Positions 7,592-15,690 of a stretch of 15,720 nt of DNA are shown here, piece by piece. Position 1 is the first letter of the stretch. Each line of letters begins with the position of its first letter. Source of the DNA: Endotrypanum monterogeii (lineage: Eukaryota > Euglenozoa > Kinetoplastea > Trypanosomatida > Trypanosomatidae); contig CM007349.1 of the NCBI GenBank assembly GCA_000333855.2, forward strand, positions 1 through 15,720. Reading direction: 5' to 3'. The notes beneath the pieces were generated by a model. That model was not told the origin of the DNA, did no database searches, and saw only the letters and a program-made list of their open reading frames with translations. The position numbers were made by a program, and so were the translations under genes.

Positions 7592-10575
7592 GCGACATGA
7601 GGATAGAAATGTGTAGCGAGGAGAAGGTTTGAACCAGTGACAATAACGTCGAGAGGTGTGGGTGAAGAAGAAAAAGGAAATAGAGGCACCAGGCTTCTGT
7701 TTCTACTTTCACTGCACCAACTCCGTGCTCCGTCGAAATCAGAGGGCGTGCCGAACTCGGAGGTAATTGGTTCAGGATGTATGCTGGGAAAGAGAGGTCA
7801 GTTGAGGCGATCCATCTAGCACAGAAATGTAGAGCTTCCGGACGGTTGTTCTGATGAGGAATAACACAACTTTTAAGTGCTCCATCCGGGCCTGGAGGGT
7901 TGAAGAGTCCTATTCGAACGAGGAGATACACGTATGGCTTCCACAGAAAAAAAAAAGGCGTTCATTCGCGTCGCTGGTACTGTCCCACCTTCAGCAGCAG
8001 CCCACAGCAAGAGAAGTGTTCCGTTGCCGGGGTGTGTATATCCCTGATGACCCTTCTCCGATCTTGCTCTGACTGTACAAGTCTGAAGCGAATGAACATC
8101 AGTGTGCTACCACTAGTTGTACATGTCTGTTTACCTGTGAGAACAGATCACATCGCTTGACGTGTGTGGCTCGTTGGCACACGCGACTCCTCCGCCCCCT
8201 CGTCAAGAGGGCATCCTTTTTCTTTTTTTTTTTCACTCCTCACTGAGTGATTCACTGTGGTCTCTTTTTTTTCTCTAGTCACTGGCGAATCCTTGACACT
8301 GGTTTTTTTTTTTACTTCTCTGTTACGGCGCATTGCGCACGCACGCTCACATACGCATCAGCGTTAACCGAGTGTAGTGTTTATGGAAGCTTCCTCTCTC
8401 TTCTCATTTCGACTTCCGCTCGGATCCTCACCTTTTTTTAAATGTTCAACATCCTTCGCCACATATCATCCCTTTTTTTTTTCCGTGTTTCATTTGCTGG
8501 GTTTGGGTTGCATCAGATGATGGGATTGTGTATTTGTGTCTAGGTGTACTTCAAGCGAGTTGTACCCCCACCCCCCCTTTTTCCCCTTCTTCCAGTCGTG
8601 TTGCGCGCGTTCTCTTATCTATTCCTCTTTCCTTACTTGTACGCGGTCTCAACACACTAGCGTCCGACTCGATTCGCCGGACACGTATTATGAGGACACG
8701 CGTGCTTGATGTCGTACGCAACTTTTGATTCACTGACGATAGTGCTGCCGACCTATCGCGAACGAGGCTTCATCCCAGCCGCCACCGCCCACCGCATAGC
8801 GCTTCTTTCTCCCATCAAAGGAATTCCTTTAAAACATTTTTTTTTCACCTTCAAAAGAACTTATTTACCCTTCTCGTCTCGGCGTCGTCTGCCCTGCGTC
8901 TATTTCCCCCTCCCTTTCTTTTTTTTTGTTTTTCCATTCTGTTTCTCAGCTAGATTGTCATGAATACCCGTAGGCACATCTTTGGCGGCCCCGATGTTTG
9001 TTTCTTCACTTACCCCCTCTCTTTGGTTTACCGGAAGGAGGGGAGGAGGGGCAGATGGAAAACGATTTCCCCCGGAAATCTTCGCCTCTGAACGCTGACT
9101 GGGTTCTCGTATCTCGCTCATTTTTTCTGTTTTTTTTTTCCCCCACTGTCAGTTCGTTTCCTCTTTCTCAAAGGATGGTTATAAAGACCAGACAGACAAG
9201 CAATGTACGACCGCTGGTATCTGAGGACAGATGTAGGTCTCGGACCAACATCCCTTCCCCTCAACACACATATATACACACATGCAGCAGAAAAAAAAAA
9301 CAGTGTATATCTTGCATCCCCTGTCTTGCAGGCATGCTTGACATCTCATTAAAAAATATATATCTTACTTTCTATTTCAAAACATTGCGGTTGACTACCC
9401 CGAAAACACATGCATACACACAAGCGCGTTCACAAACAGGAAGGAGGCAAGAAGCAAGGGTGCCATCTCATATTGATGCTTTTAAGAAGAAAAAAAAACA
9501 TAGTGATTACCGTTCTTCTTGCTCCGCCTTAGATCCTTTGAGCCCCACATTTATTCCCCCCTTTTTTTTTCTGTTGTGGCGCTTCGGAAGTTTTGATTTA
9601 CCTGTGTTTTTCTTTTTGCTAGTTTTCAACCTTTCTTTCTTTGCTGAACACGGGATGTGCTCAATCTTGGACCTATTGCGATGAGATGTGTGTGTGTTTT
9701 CTGTCATTTGATAGGTAAGGTGGTCGACCAGCGAAGGTGGGCGCTGTCGAGCCAACTGGTGTGCGCATCGGTTTCTCTTTTCTCTCACATTATGATCACC
9801 CTCAGGGTTGACAGAAAACAATGGCGAACATTCTATCGCAGAGCCGCACGAACGACCGCAGGGGATGTACACTTGCTTACACACCCACAGACACGGTCCG
9901 ATACGGAAAACTAGCGACGCGCACATAAGATCCCCCCTTTCCTCCCCTTATTTTTCCCCCCGTCAGTGCAACACATACATACACCTTCTTCGTGTTCCTA
10001 ATATGCATCAAAAAAAAAAAAACGAATTGTGTAACGATTGAAGAGATATGAAACGAACAAAAAATTACACTGATAAGGAAGATTAGCAGTAGTAACCCTT
10101 TAGTCTTTTCTTATACTCGCACAGTATTGTTCATCCTTTCCCTCAGTCGTACATTATGCTTGACAATACCGCTCACGCACACTACCCCTCCTTTTTCGTT
10201 TCTCTCTCCTCTGTCCATCCCCGCTGCATACTCGTTTCCATTTCGCCTCGTTCCTTTTAATTTTTCCCACCCCTCTCTTCTGTTGAAGGACGCAGCAGCA
10301 CGCATGCGGGAGATACTTACATATATTCATGTACGTGCTTGTATATATGTATTTGTTTGTATTTTGAGCGGTTGATTTTTGTTTTATCGAGTGTCTCTTC
10401 CGCCTCAGTAAAAAAAAAGAAAAGTATATCGTTGAAAAACATTATCCTCTTGCTACGGTTTCTCGTTAGAGACTTGAACTTCTTTTTTTTTTTTTGCCCT
10501 CCTCCCCTGCTTCCTGTTTTTTTTTTTGCTCCCGTTCCTGCTCTTGATTGTTCAAATAGCTTTGCTTGTCATCTA

Positions 10576-10576
10576 A

Positions 10577-10613
<37 letters not shown>
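10576..10613. repeat. (AT)n microsatellite with imperfect end
   Basis: An AT array to about 10601, continuing as TGTATATATGTAT-like imperfect units. It lies mid-spacer with no gene adjacent. Confidence 0.93.
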
Positions 10614-10671
10614 CTCGGATGCTGTTGAATGTTTCCAAACCGATGCGACCGGTTGGTCGGTGCAAGGCGTA

Positions 10672-10696
10672 GGGGGAGGAAGGGGAGTGGGCGGGG
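10672..10696 (+). other. Putative G-quadruplex motif
   Basis: Four G tracts (5, 4, 3 and 4 residues) separated by loops of 5, 3 and 1 bases on the + strand, satisfying the usual G3+ with loops 1-7 pattern. Folding is inferred. Confidence 0.6.
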
Positions 10697-11088
10697 CGAA
10701 ACCAAAAAGTTATGAAAAGGATCCGGCGCGGTTGCACATCCACACGCACAGAGGAAAAAGTAGAGCTGACGTATCTGAGCTTACCCCAACACCGCTTAAT
10801 TTTTTTTAAGTCGAACCATATTTTTATCCGCGATTCGCCCGGTGCTCTAGGCATAGAAACCGTTCACCTCTTTTTTTTTTTTTCCCGCTCGGGCCTCTCT
10901 CAGCGTTCTCTCTCCCTTACCTCCCTCGAGCATGTGCTGAGGCCTTGGTACTTGGTTTTATTATTATGAAGGCGATCGACTCCTCCCCGCTTTTTTCTCG
11001 AATGATTAAGGGATGTGTAATGGTTTGGGCACGGCACTCAGGCAGAGGGCCGTTCCTGTTCACTTTTGTCCAGACCGAACCGGGGGGA

Positions 11089-11114
11089 GGAGAGAGAGAG
11101 AGCGCGCACACACA
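11089..11114. repeat. Compound GA/CG/CA dinucleotide repeat
   Basis: GA units (11089-11102) run into CG (11103-11106) and then CA units (11107-11114), giving a short purine tract followed by alternating purine-pyrimidine sequence. Confidence 0.85.
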
Positions 11115-11255
11115 AAAAATGACGTACGCACTTGGTTCTTGTCGATGAAGAGGAGAGCGTTTCTTGAACGAGAAACGAAAAAGCGATTAGAGGTTGGTGA
11201 GGTAAGAGTAGAGTGGAGCAAAAAAGTGTATTTGTAGAGAAGGCTTGGTAGTTGC

Positions 11256-11280
11256 GGGGAGGGTGGGTGTGGTGGTGGGG
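11256..11280 (+). other. Putative G-quadruplex motif
   Basis: G tracts at 11256-11259, 11261-11263, 11265-11267 and 11277-11280. Two loops are one base and the third is nine bases. Additional G tracts follow at 11286-11289 and 11293-11295. Folding is inferred. Confidence 0.5.
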
Positions 11281-11496
11281 TGCCAGGGGAACGGGAGGAG
11301 AAGCCCGTACGCAGATATTGTAGGCTCTGTGGACAGGGTTATGTGAAAAGGGAATACGTGTGTCTCACTGAAACCTCAAAGGGATCAATGGTATATACAC
11401 GCCTGCCGTGGCCACCACCACTCACACACAAGAAACAGCATGAAATAATCTGACGTACCATGATTGCAGATAGATTTGCTCGCAGTACCGAGAGAG

Positions 11497-11530
11497 GAGA
11501 GACGTGATGCCCGACGCTGTCACGTCTCTC
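11497..11530 (+). other. Perfect 11-bp stem-loop
   Basis: GAGAGACGTGA (11497-11507) is exactly complementary to TCACGTCTCTC (11520-11530), leaving a 12-base loop. Two further G-U pairs could close the loop base in RNA. It lies about 490 bases before the SP-RING start and upstream of its predicted splice tract, so it would fall in intergenic RNA or the PFK-side transcript, not in the SP-RING mRNA leader. Confidence 0.85.
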
Positions 11531-11737
11531 AAGCGCTGCGTTCAGCTGCTCTATTTCTTTCTTTGATATCCTTCTTACTGAGAGGCCTTTCCTTTGCGCT
11601 TCTTCAAAGCGAAGTTGGAGTGATGTGGTGTAGAGTCGTGACATGTATACACACACACATGCACATGCACGCCGCACACCTCCTAGGTTCTGGATGGCGT
11701 CAGTAGTCTCTCAACTTGTTCGCTTCTTGTCGGCACC

Positions 11738-11880
11738 ACCTTTTTTTTTTTTTCTTCTGCTCATGTTTGTGTGCGGCTGATCATCTGCACTCCTACACCT
11801 GTTTGGCTGTTATCGCCTACGTGTTGTTTGGGCACATTATCTACTTGGCAAACGTGTCTTGATCTCCTCCCCCCAAAAAG
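11738..11880 (+). promoter_or_regulatory. Predicted trans-splice acceptor for the SP-RING gene (first option)
   Basis: A T13 run inside a pyrimidine tract (11738-11759) has no AG until 11879-11880. Use of that AG gives a leader of about 140 nt containing one short upstream ORF (11967-12011). Later AGs at 11942-11943, 11950-11951 and 11959-11960 are alternatives. Confidence 0.5.
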
Positions 11881-11966
11881 AAAGTGAAGCCCTGGAGATT
11901 GAAAAAAATATAAATACAAAACGAGGTGTTGGTCATACATTAGCAATCTAGACATCGGAGGCATAT

Positions 11967-12011
11967 ATGGTTCCCGTCCTCACTCCCCCTCTCCTCTCTA
12001 ATTTCTGTTGA
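11967..12011 (+). other. Upstream ORF of 14 codons before the SP-RING gene
   Basis: ATG at 11967 reads 14 residues to a TGA at 12009-12011, ending 10 bases before the ATG at 12022. It is in the mRNA only if splicing uses an AG at or before 11960, which all visible upstream candidates satisfy. No AUG intervenes between the two. Such uORFs usually lower translation of the main frame; that effect is inferred. Confidence 0.45.
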
Positions 12012-12029
12012 CATCTCCTACATGTCAAG
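11970..12029 (+). promoter_or_regulatory. Second pyrimidine tract whose first AG is inside the CDS
   Basis: From 11970 to about 12021 the sequence is a strong C/T tract containing no AG. The first AG afterwards is at 12028-12029, inside codon 3 of the annotated SP-RING frame. If this acceptor is used, the 12022 start is removed and the next in-frame ATG is codon 36 (12127). Confidence 0.4.
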
Positions 12030-13236
12030 CGGCGCGAGGCAAAGCGAGCTTAGTGCCCACGATGTCCTGCGCAGCATCCGCCGCGTCAAGACGACGCTGC
12101 AATTGCAGGAGGCTTACGATGGACTAATGATCTTTCTCCGAGCAGCATACCAACAGGTGGTGGTGGCTCATGCAACAACAAAAGTCGGCCCGGACAGCGA
12201 ATGCAGTAGTGGTGGATTCAAGGCACATATGCAGGTGTCATCAACTACCGTAGAAGCTGCTCAGCAGGGAGTTTTGCAGCTGAGGCAACTGTCTCTTCTA
12301 TGTGGGGCGTTCTGTCGTCGCGTGGAGCATGTACTGCGCACCACCTACACTTACGCTGATGTCGACGACGCGAGTTCTCGCGGTGTTACTGCGGTGCATG
12401 TCAGTGCGTACATGGCGCATCTGACTGAAGAGTTATTGCGGTTCAACACCCCGGCAGTGAATCAACTGGTGGCGGCTGCTAGCCAGACGAATGCACTGTT
12501 GGTCTCGGCATCGCCTGTGGAGTGTGTCTTGTCCTACGGTGTAGGGGATCTTTGCGACTACCGATTGTGTCGTCGCAGGCGGGCCCGGTCATATCTGCAG
12601 CAGCTTCTGGCGCAGCCCCAGTGGAGCACCGCTGCCATCGCTCAGGTTATCATTTCGTTGAACGAAACCTACGCCACTCCGGTTGACACCTTTTCTATGT
12701 GTACCACGGACGAAGGGGTGCAGACAACCTGCGTCGTCACTCCCCTGCGCGACCCTATTTCACAGACTGTCATTCGAATCCCAGCGCGGGGGGAGAAGTG
12801 TGTGCACCTGGAGCTATTCGACGTGGAAAGCTTCGTTCAGGCGACTCAACAGCGCTCCTTTCACACTGTCGACGTCGGCGCCCCATGTCCACTGTGCTCA
12901 CGGGAAGTTCTGTTGTCATCAATACGCGTTGACAGACTGGCACTTGACGCAATGCGTAGTTATGAAAAAGTTGTTGCCGCTGCAGCGTTGTCGTCATCCT
13001 CTTCTTCCACACCGCCACCACCTCTCAGTGCGGACTGTGCCCTGGAATGGGACACAGGCACGAACACAGTGAAGGTGGTGCACGACAAGCGTGGCTCGGC
13101 GAATGGGGAGAGCGCGGTGGGCGACGATATGGAGGAGAGCGCAAGACCACCGCGCGAGTCGCGTGAGGATACCACAGAGGTCGTCATTAAAAAGCGTCGG
13201 ATCGAAATTGGTGGTCATGTCCTCTATGCCGACTAG
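12022..13236 (+). CDS. SP-RING (MIZ) zinc-finger protein, probable SUMO E3 ligase
   Basis: 404 residues with a clear SP-RING/MIZ finger at about 235-300. The signature is PLRDPISQ (241-248), IPARG (253-257), then zinc ligands C260 and H262, LFDVESF (265-271), and CPLC with C289 and C292. SP-RING proteins of the PIAS/SIZ class bind the SUMO E2 (Ubc9) and promote SUMO transfer, usually in the nucleus. The PARG and CxH...FD pattern fits PIAS/SIZ better than NSE2/MMS21. Residues 1-230 look largely helical; no SAP or PINIT domain is obvious, so the protein is short or divergent. After the finger come a Ser6 run with prolines (324-334), an acidic stretch, and VVIK (387-390) beside TTE, a possible SUMO-interacting motif overlapping a KKRR basic patch (390-393). 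Transcription-factor cofactor roles cannot be excluded. The start is uncertain: the ATG at 12022 or codon 36. Confidence 0.87.
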   Translation: MSSGARQSELSAHDVLRSIRRVKTTLQLQEAYDGLMIFLRAAYQQVVVAHATTKVGPDSECSSGGFKAHMQVSSTTVEAAQQGVLQLRQLSLLCGAFCRRVEHVLRTTYTYADVDDASSRGVTAVHVSAYMAHLTEELLRFNTPAVNQLVAAASQTNALLVSASPVECVLSYGVGDLCDYRLCRRRRARSYLQQLLAQPQWSTAAIAQVIISLNETYATPVDTFSMCTTDEGVQTTCVVTPLRDPISQTVIRIPARGEKCVHLELFDVESFVQATQQRSFHTVDVGAPCPLCSREVLLSSIRVDRLALDAMRSYEKVVAAAALSSSSSSTPPPPLSADCALEWDTGTNTVKVVHDKRGSANGESAVGDDMEESARPPRESREDTTEVVIKKRRIEIGGHVLYAD

Positions 13237-13564
13237 GAGGCGATAGGGGGGTGCACGCTGGCGTGGAGTTTCTTCTCTCCCCTCACATGCGGGGTGATGT
13301 GAAGTGTGTGCGCTCTAGCTGCATCTCTCCTTCCGCGGGCAGTTCATCATCTTCATGTGTGGCATCACTGTGTGCACGCTTCCATCTGTGTTTAGTATTC
13401 AATACCCAGAGGACGGTATCCCGTGGAATTGCCGAGGTTTCAATGCGTCCGCGCTGCCGCCGGAGGACCATGGTGATTACACTTCCCGTCACACCCCCTT
13501 TCACCACCGCCGCCCCTGCACATATACACAGTGCACAGCTTAGTTTGCCTGTGCACTGGTGAAT

Positions 13565-13604
13565 CCCCCCCCCCCCCCCAAAAAAAAAAAAAAAAGAAAA
13601 AAAA
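13565..13604. repeat. Poly-C/poly-A homopolymer junction
   Basis: Fifteen C residues (13565-13579) abut sixteen A residues (13580-13595), then one G and eight A (13597-13604). Exact lengths are uncertain because such runs are error-prone in sequencing. Confidence 0.9.
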
Positions 13605-13657
13605 GATAGTTGCAAAACTTAAACACACTAACGCTGGCAGGCACATTTGGTTGGGAG

Positions 13658-13687
13658 CAGTTGATGTGTGTGTGTAGGCATCAACTG
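13658..13687 (+). other. Perfect 9-bp stem-loop in the SP-RING 3' region
   Basis: CAGTTGATG (13658-13666) is exactly complementary to CATCAACTG (13679-13687), with a 12-base GT-rich loop. One G-U pair outside and one inside the stem could extend it in RNA. It lies about 420 bases after the SP-RING stop, probably in its 3' UTR. Confidence 0.75.
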
Positions 13688-14185
13688 TAGATACCCCACG
13701 GCAACACTCGACTCCACATGGCAATCGATCATTTTCGAGTTAGTCGTCTCTGCTCTAGGAGTGAAGTAAGCTTGATAACATCATGGGGAGCTCACTCTTA
13801 TTTCAATCCTCAATCTTACTATCGCTTTTCGGTGTATCTATTGTCCCTCCTTTGCTTCCGCGTGTGATCGCCCGCGGTTTTTTTCTCATGTCCATACCGA
13901 TGTGCACCTGCCTTGCATCGTGCTCTTTCCTTTTGCCCCTCTCCTTGATGAGTGTTCTGTTTTTCCCTCCTTTTTTTTTTTTTAATTCACGTTGGGACTT
14001 CCGCAGTGATATTAGCTCTCCTCCGTACGTGTCTGTCCGCGTATGCTAGTCTTTTTACCTCGATTCGCTTTGTATCTTTCTGTGCTCTAGTACTCTTTTG
14101 TTTTTTCTCTTTCCAAGTTATTGATACCGAATCTCCGGTGTCATCTAAACATTAGGTTTCGCGCTGCTGTGTGGTCTTCACTGCT

Positions 14186-14266
14186 GTTTCTCTCCCCCCT
14201 GTGTGTGTGTGTGTGTGTGTATTATACATCCATACAACCCCACACATCTAAAGCTAAGCAATACAG
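14186..14266 (+). promoter_or_regulatory. Predicted trans-splice acceptor for the small ORF
   Basis: A C/T tract (14186-14200) and a GT repeat (14200-14221) are followed by AGs at 14252-14253, 14257-14258 and 14265-14266. These would give leaders of about 60-70 nt with no AUG before 14324. Confidence 0.5.
14200..14221. repeat. (GT)n microsatellite
   Basis: Ten GT units directly after a pyrimidine tract, about 100 bases ahead of the small ORF. Confidence 0.95.
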
Positions 14267-14323
14267 CGACCACAGACACATACACGCGCGGAGGCCACCT
14301 CGAAAGCAACAACAAAAAGAAAC

Positions 14324-14527
14324 ATGAAGAAGAGTATTTCCCTCAAAGAGTTTTCAACAACACCGACGGTGTCGTACATGCTTAGCAAGGATGGTCACAA
14401 CGTCGCCGCCGCCGCAGATGCGCAGAGCCGCCCGATGAATCCACCGCCTCAGTCGCTTCGTGTGGAGCGCCCAAAGCATCAGCAGCCTGCCCCAGACACC
14501 GACGACACCATGTACGAGATGGAGTAG
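14324..14527 (+). CDS. Small hypothetical protein, 67 residues
   Basis: The family is not recognised. The frame starts at the first ATG after a plausible splice acceptor, with A at position -3, and ends in TAG. Codons are G/C-rich at third positions in the middle and C-terminal parts, as in the neighbouring genes, and there are no homopolymer runs. The product is hydrophilic: a Lys/Ser-rich start, an Ala run (about 28-31), Pro/Gln-rich middle (about 39-56) and an acidic end. It has no membrane segment, signal peptide or cysteines, so it is probably intrinsically disordered. Its position, orientation and leader arrangement fit a real member of the polycistron. A chance open frame of this size is still possible; conservation in related species would settle it. 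Confidence 0.55.
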   Translation: MKKSISLKEFSTTPTVSYMLSKDGHNVAAAADAQSRPMNPPPQSLRVERPKHQQPAPDTDDTMYEME

Positions 14528-14579
14528 TGGTGCTCTCACTGGCGATATAACACACACCTAAGCACGTCGCGCAGCTTTG

Positions 14580-14599
14580 GTCGTGTCAACCGACACGAC
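14580..14599 (+). other. 8-bp stem with AACC tetraloop after the small ORF
   Basis: GTCGTGTC (14580-14587) pairs exactly with GACACGAC (14592-14599) around a four-base loop, starting 53 bases after the small ORF stop. It probably folds in the 3' UTR RNA. No T run follows, and bacterial-type termination does not apply here. Confidence 0.75.
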
Positions 14600-15106
14600 A
14601 TCCGGTATTTCGACGTCAGCTCACACGGATGGTGCGCAGGTGTGCGCGTGACTGTGGTCTTGACGCTCGGCTTTCTCTGTTTCTACCGCCGCATATCCGT
14701 ATGGAGGTGTGCTGTGTAAGCTGTAGAGTGACGTCTGAAGGGAGGCTGAAGCCCACTGAATCGCTCAGTCGTGCGCAACAGCCGAGGTAAAGCAATCGCC
14801 TCAATGCGAAAGGCGCAATAGAGTGTTGCGGGGCGCATCTGAAGTACGCGTGCAGCGGATGGGAACCATTTCCCTCTCCTCTCGTTGATCCCCTGCGTCG
14901 AGAGGACCTCACTGCAGGAAGGGTACGCTTTGCAGGGATGCCCTAAAGAGAGTGGTTTGTGTGCGTGGGGGTTGTGTTGAGGTATCTTTTATGGGCTCAC
15001 GGCTCGCAAGGCAATGCTTTGCGGAATCGCTGGCTGAACAGGTTCAGTGGTGGATGCGGGGGAAATAGACTGCGCCTCTTTTCTCCTCTTCTTTTGTCCC
15101 CCCATA

Positions 15107-15143
15107 GGGCTGGGGAGGGAGGGAGGGAGGGGGTGAGGGAGGG
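15107..15143 (+). other. Eight-tract GGGA repeat, strong G-quadruplex motif
   Basis: G tracts of 3-5 residues at 15107, 15112, 15117, 15121, 15125, 15129, 15137 and 15141, mostly separated by a single A. One-base loops between G3 tracts are the most stable class of quadruplex. The motif is visible; folding in DNA or RNA is inferred. Confidence 0.75.
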
Positions 15144-15688
15144 AGTATCCCTGGTACGGGGTATGAAGAGGGTGACCAATGCGATCGCAACGCAGGGGTC
15201 CTCGTCTCCCACTGCCGAGCCGCGCGATACGCACCACTGCCGACAAAGGATATTTTGTTGTACTTCTCGATTGTCATCGCGATCTTGCGCGAGTGCGAGC
15301 GTAAAGTTGTCACGGTGTTGCGATATTTATTCGGTCAAAGTCTCTTCTTCACATTTTGATGGCTATGCTGTTGCTGATGCAACACAACGCTGAGCTGTGT
15401 CAGCCATCACCGTCCCCAGGGCCTATACGAAGAGAGCGGGGACTTGAGAGGACACAATTTTTTTTTTTTTTCTGATGAGACTATACCGCAGCTTTAGGAG
15501 GTGAAATGGAGCAGAGCGGCGGAACATCGATTGTCTTCGCTTTCGAGAGGAAATCTCAAATTTGGAGGGTCAGGCACGCACGATTTGACCTCAAGGGCTG
15601 CGTGAGTGAGCGTCACTCGCTGTCCCAAATCCACACTTCACTTTTCTGCGCTCGCGTACTGTGCGGGACGTAGCAGGCGCTGATTTAT

Positions 15689-15690
<2 letters not shown>

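Larger units (their letters stand above)
7592..11737. other. Long spacer downstream of PFK, no convincing gene
   Basis: A gene-free stretch (4.4 kb counting to the next start codon). Open frames inside are short or low-complexity. The longest, 8998-9684 (+), crosses several T, A and C runs and lacks a coherent domain. Several T-rich tracts (for example around 8215-8300, 8860-8940, 9121-9145 and 10480-10530) look like splice or polyadenylation signals without a gene. Also present are an AT array (10576-10613), two G-quadruplex-type motifs (10672-10696 and 11256-11280), a GA/CG/CA repeat (11089-11114) and a strong hairpin (11497-11530). It should hold the PFK 3' UTR. Confidence 0.65.
13237..14185. 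other. Spacer / SP-RING 3' UTR region, no gene seen
   Basis: No supported gene. It contains a C15/A16 homopolymer junction (13565-13595), a 9-bp perfect hairpin (13658-13687) and T-rich tracts from about 13960 onward. Open frames are short, and the two minus-strand ones that cross the homopolymers translate to Phe and Gly runs. Confidence 0.65.
14528..15690. other. GC-richer terminal spacer, no convincing gene
   Basis: From about 14530 to 15420 the base composition is less T-rich than other spacers, but no long coherent frame exists on the + strand except 14959-15393, which crosses the GGGA repeat and lacks a recognisable product. The minus-strand frame at 14616-14912 is Arg/Ser-rich and opposes the transcription direction. 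The stretch holds two hairpins (14580-14599 and 15602-15620), a G-quadruplex-type repeat (15107-15143) and a T14 run near 15458-15471. A degenerate retroposon remnant is possible but not shown. Confidence 0.55.

Noticed and set aside
8998..9684. 228-residue open frame on the + strand
   Set aside because: It crosses many T, C and A runs, gives Phe- and Lys-rich low-complexity product, and shows no domain or gene-like codon bias. The frame starts without an ATG.
10339..10809. 156-residue + frame
   Set aside because: It crosses T11, T12 and AT-repeat stretches; the product is low-complexity with no coherent domain.
14616..14912. 98-residue minus-strand frame after the small ORF
   Set aside because: It is opposite to all genes, Arg/Ser-rich, and has no splice-acceptor-like tract for that strand nearby.
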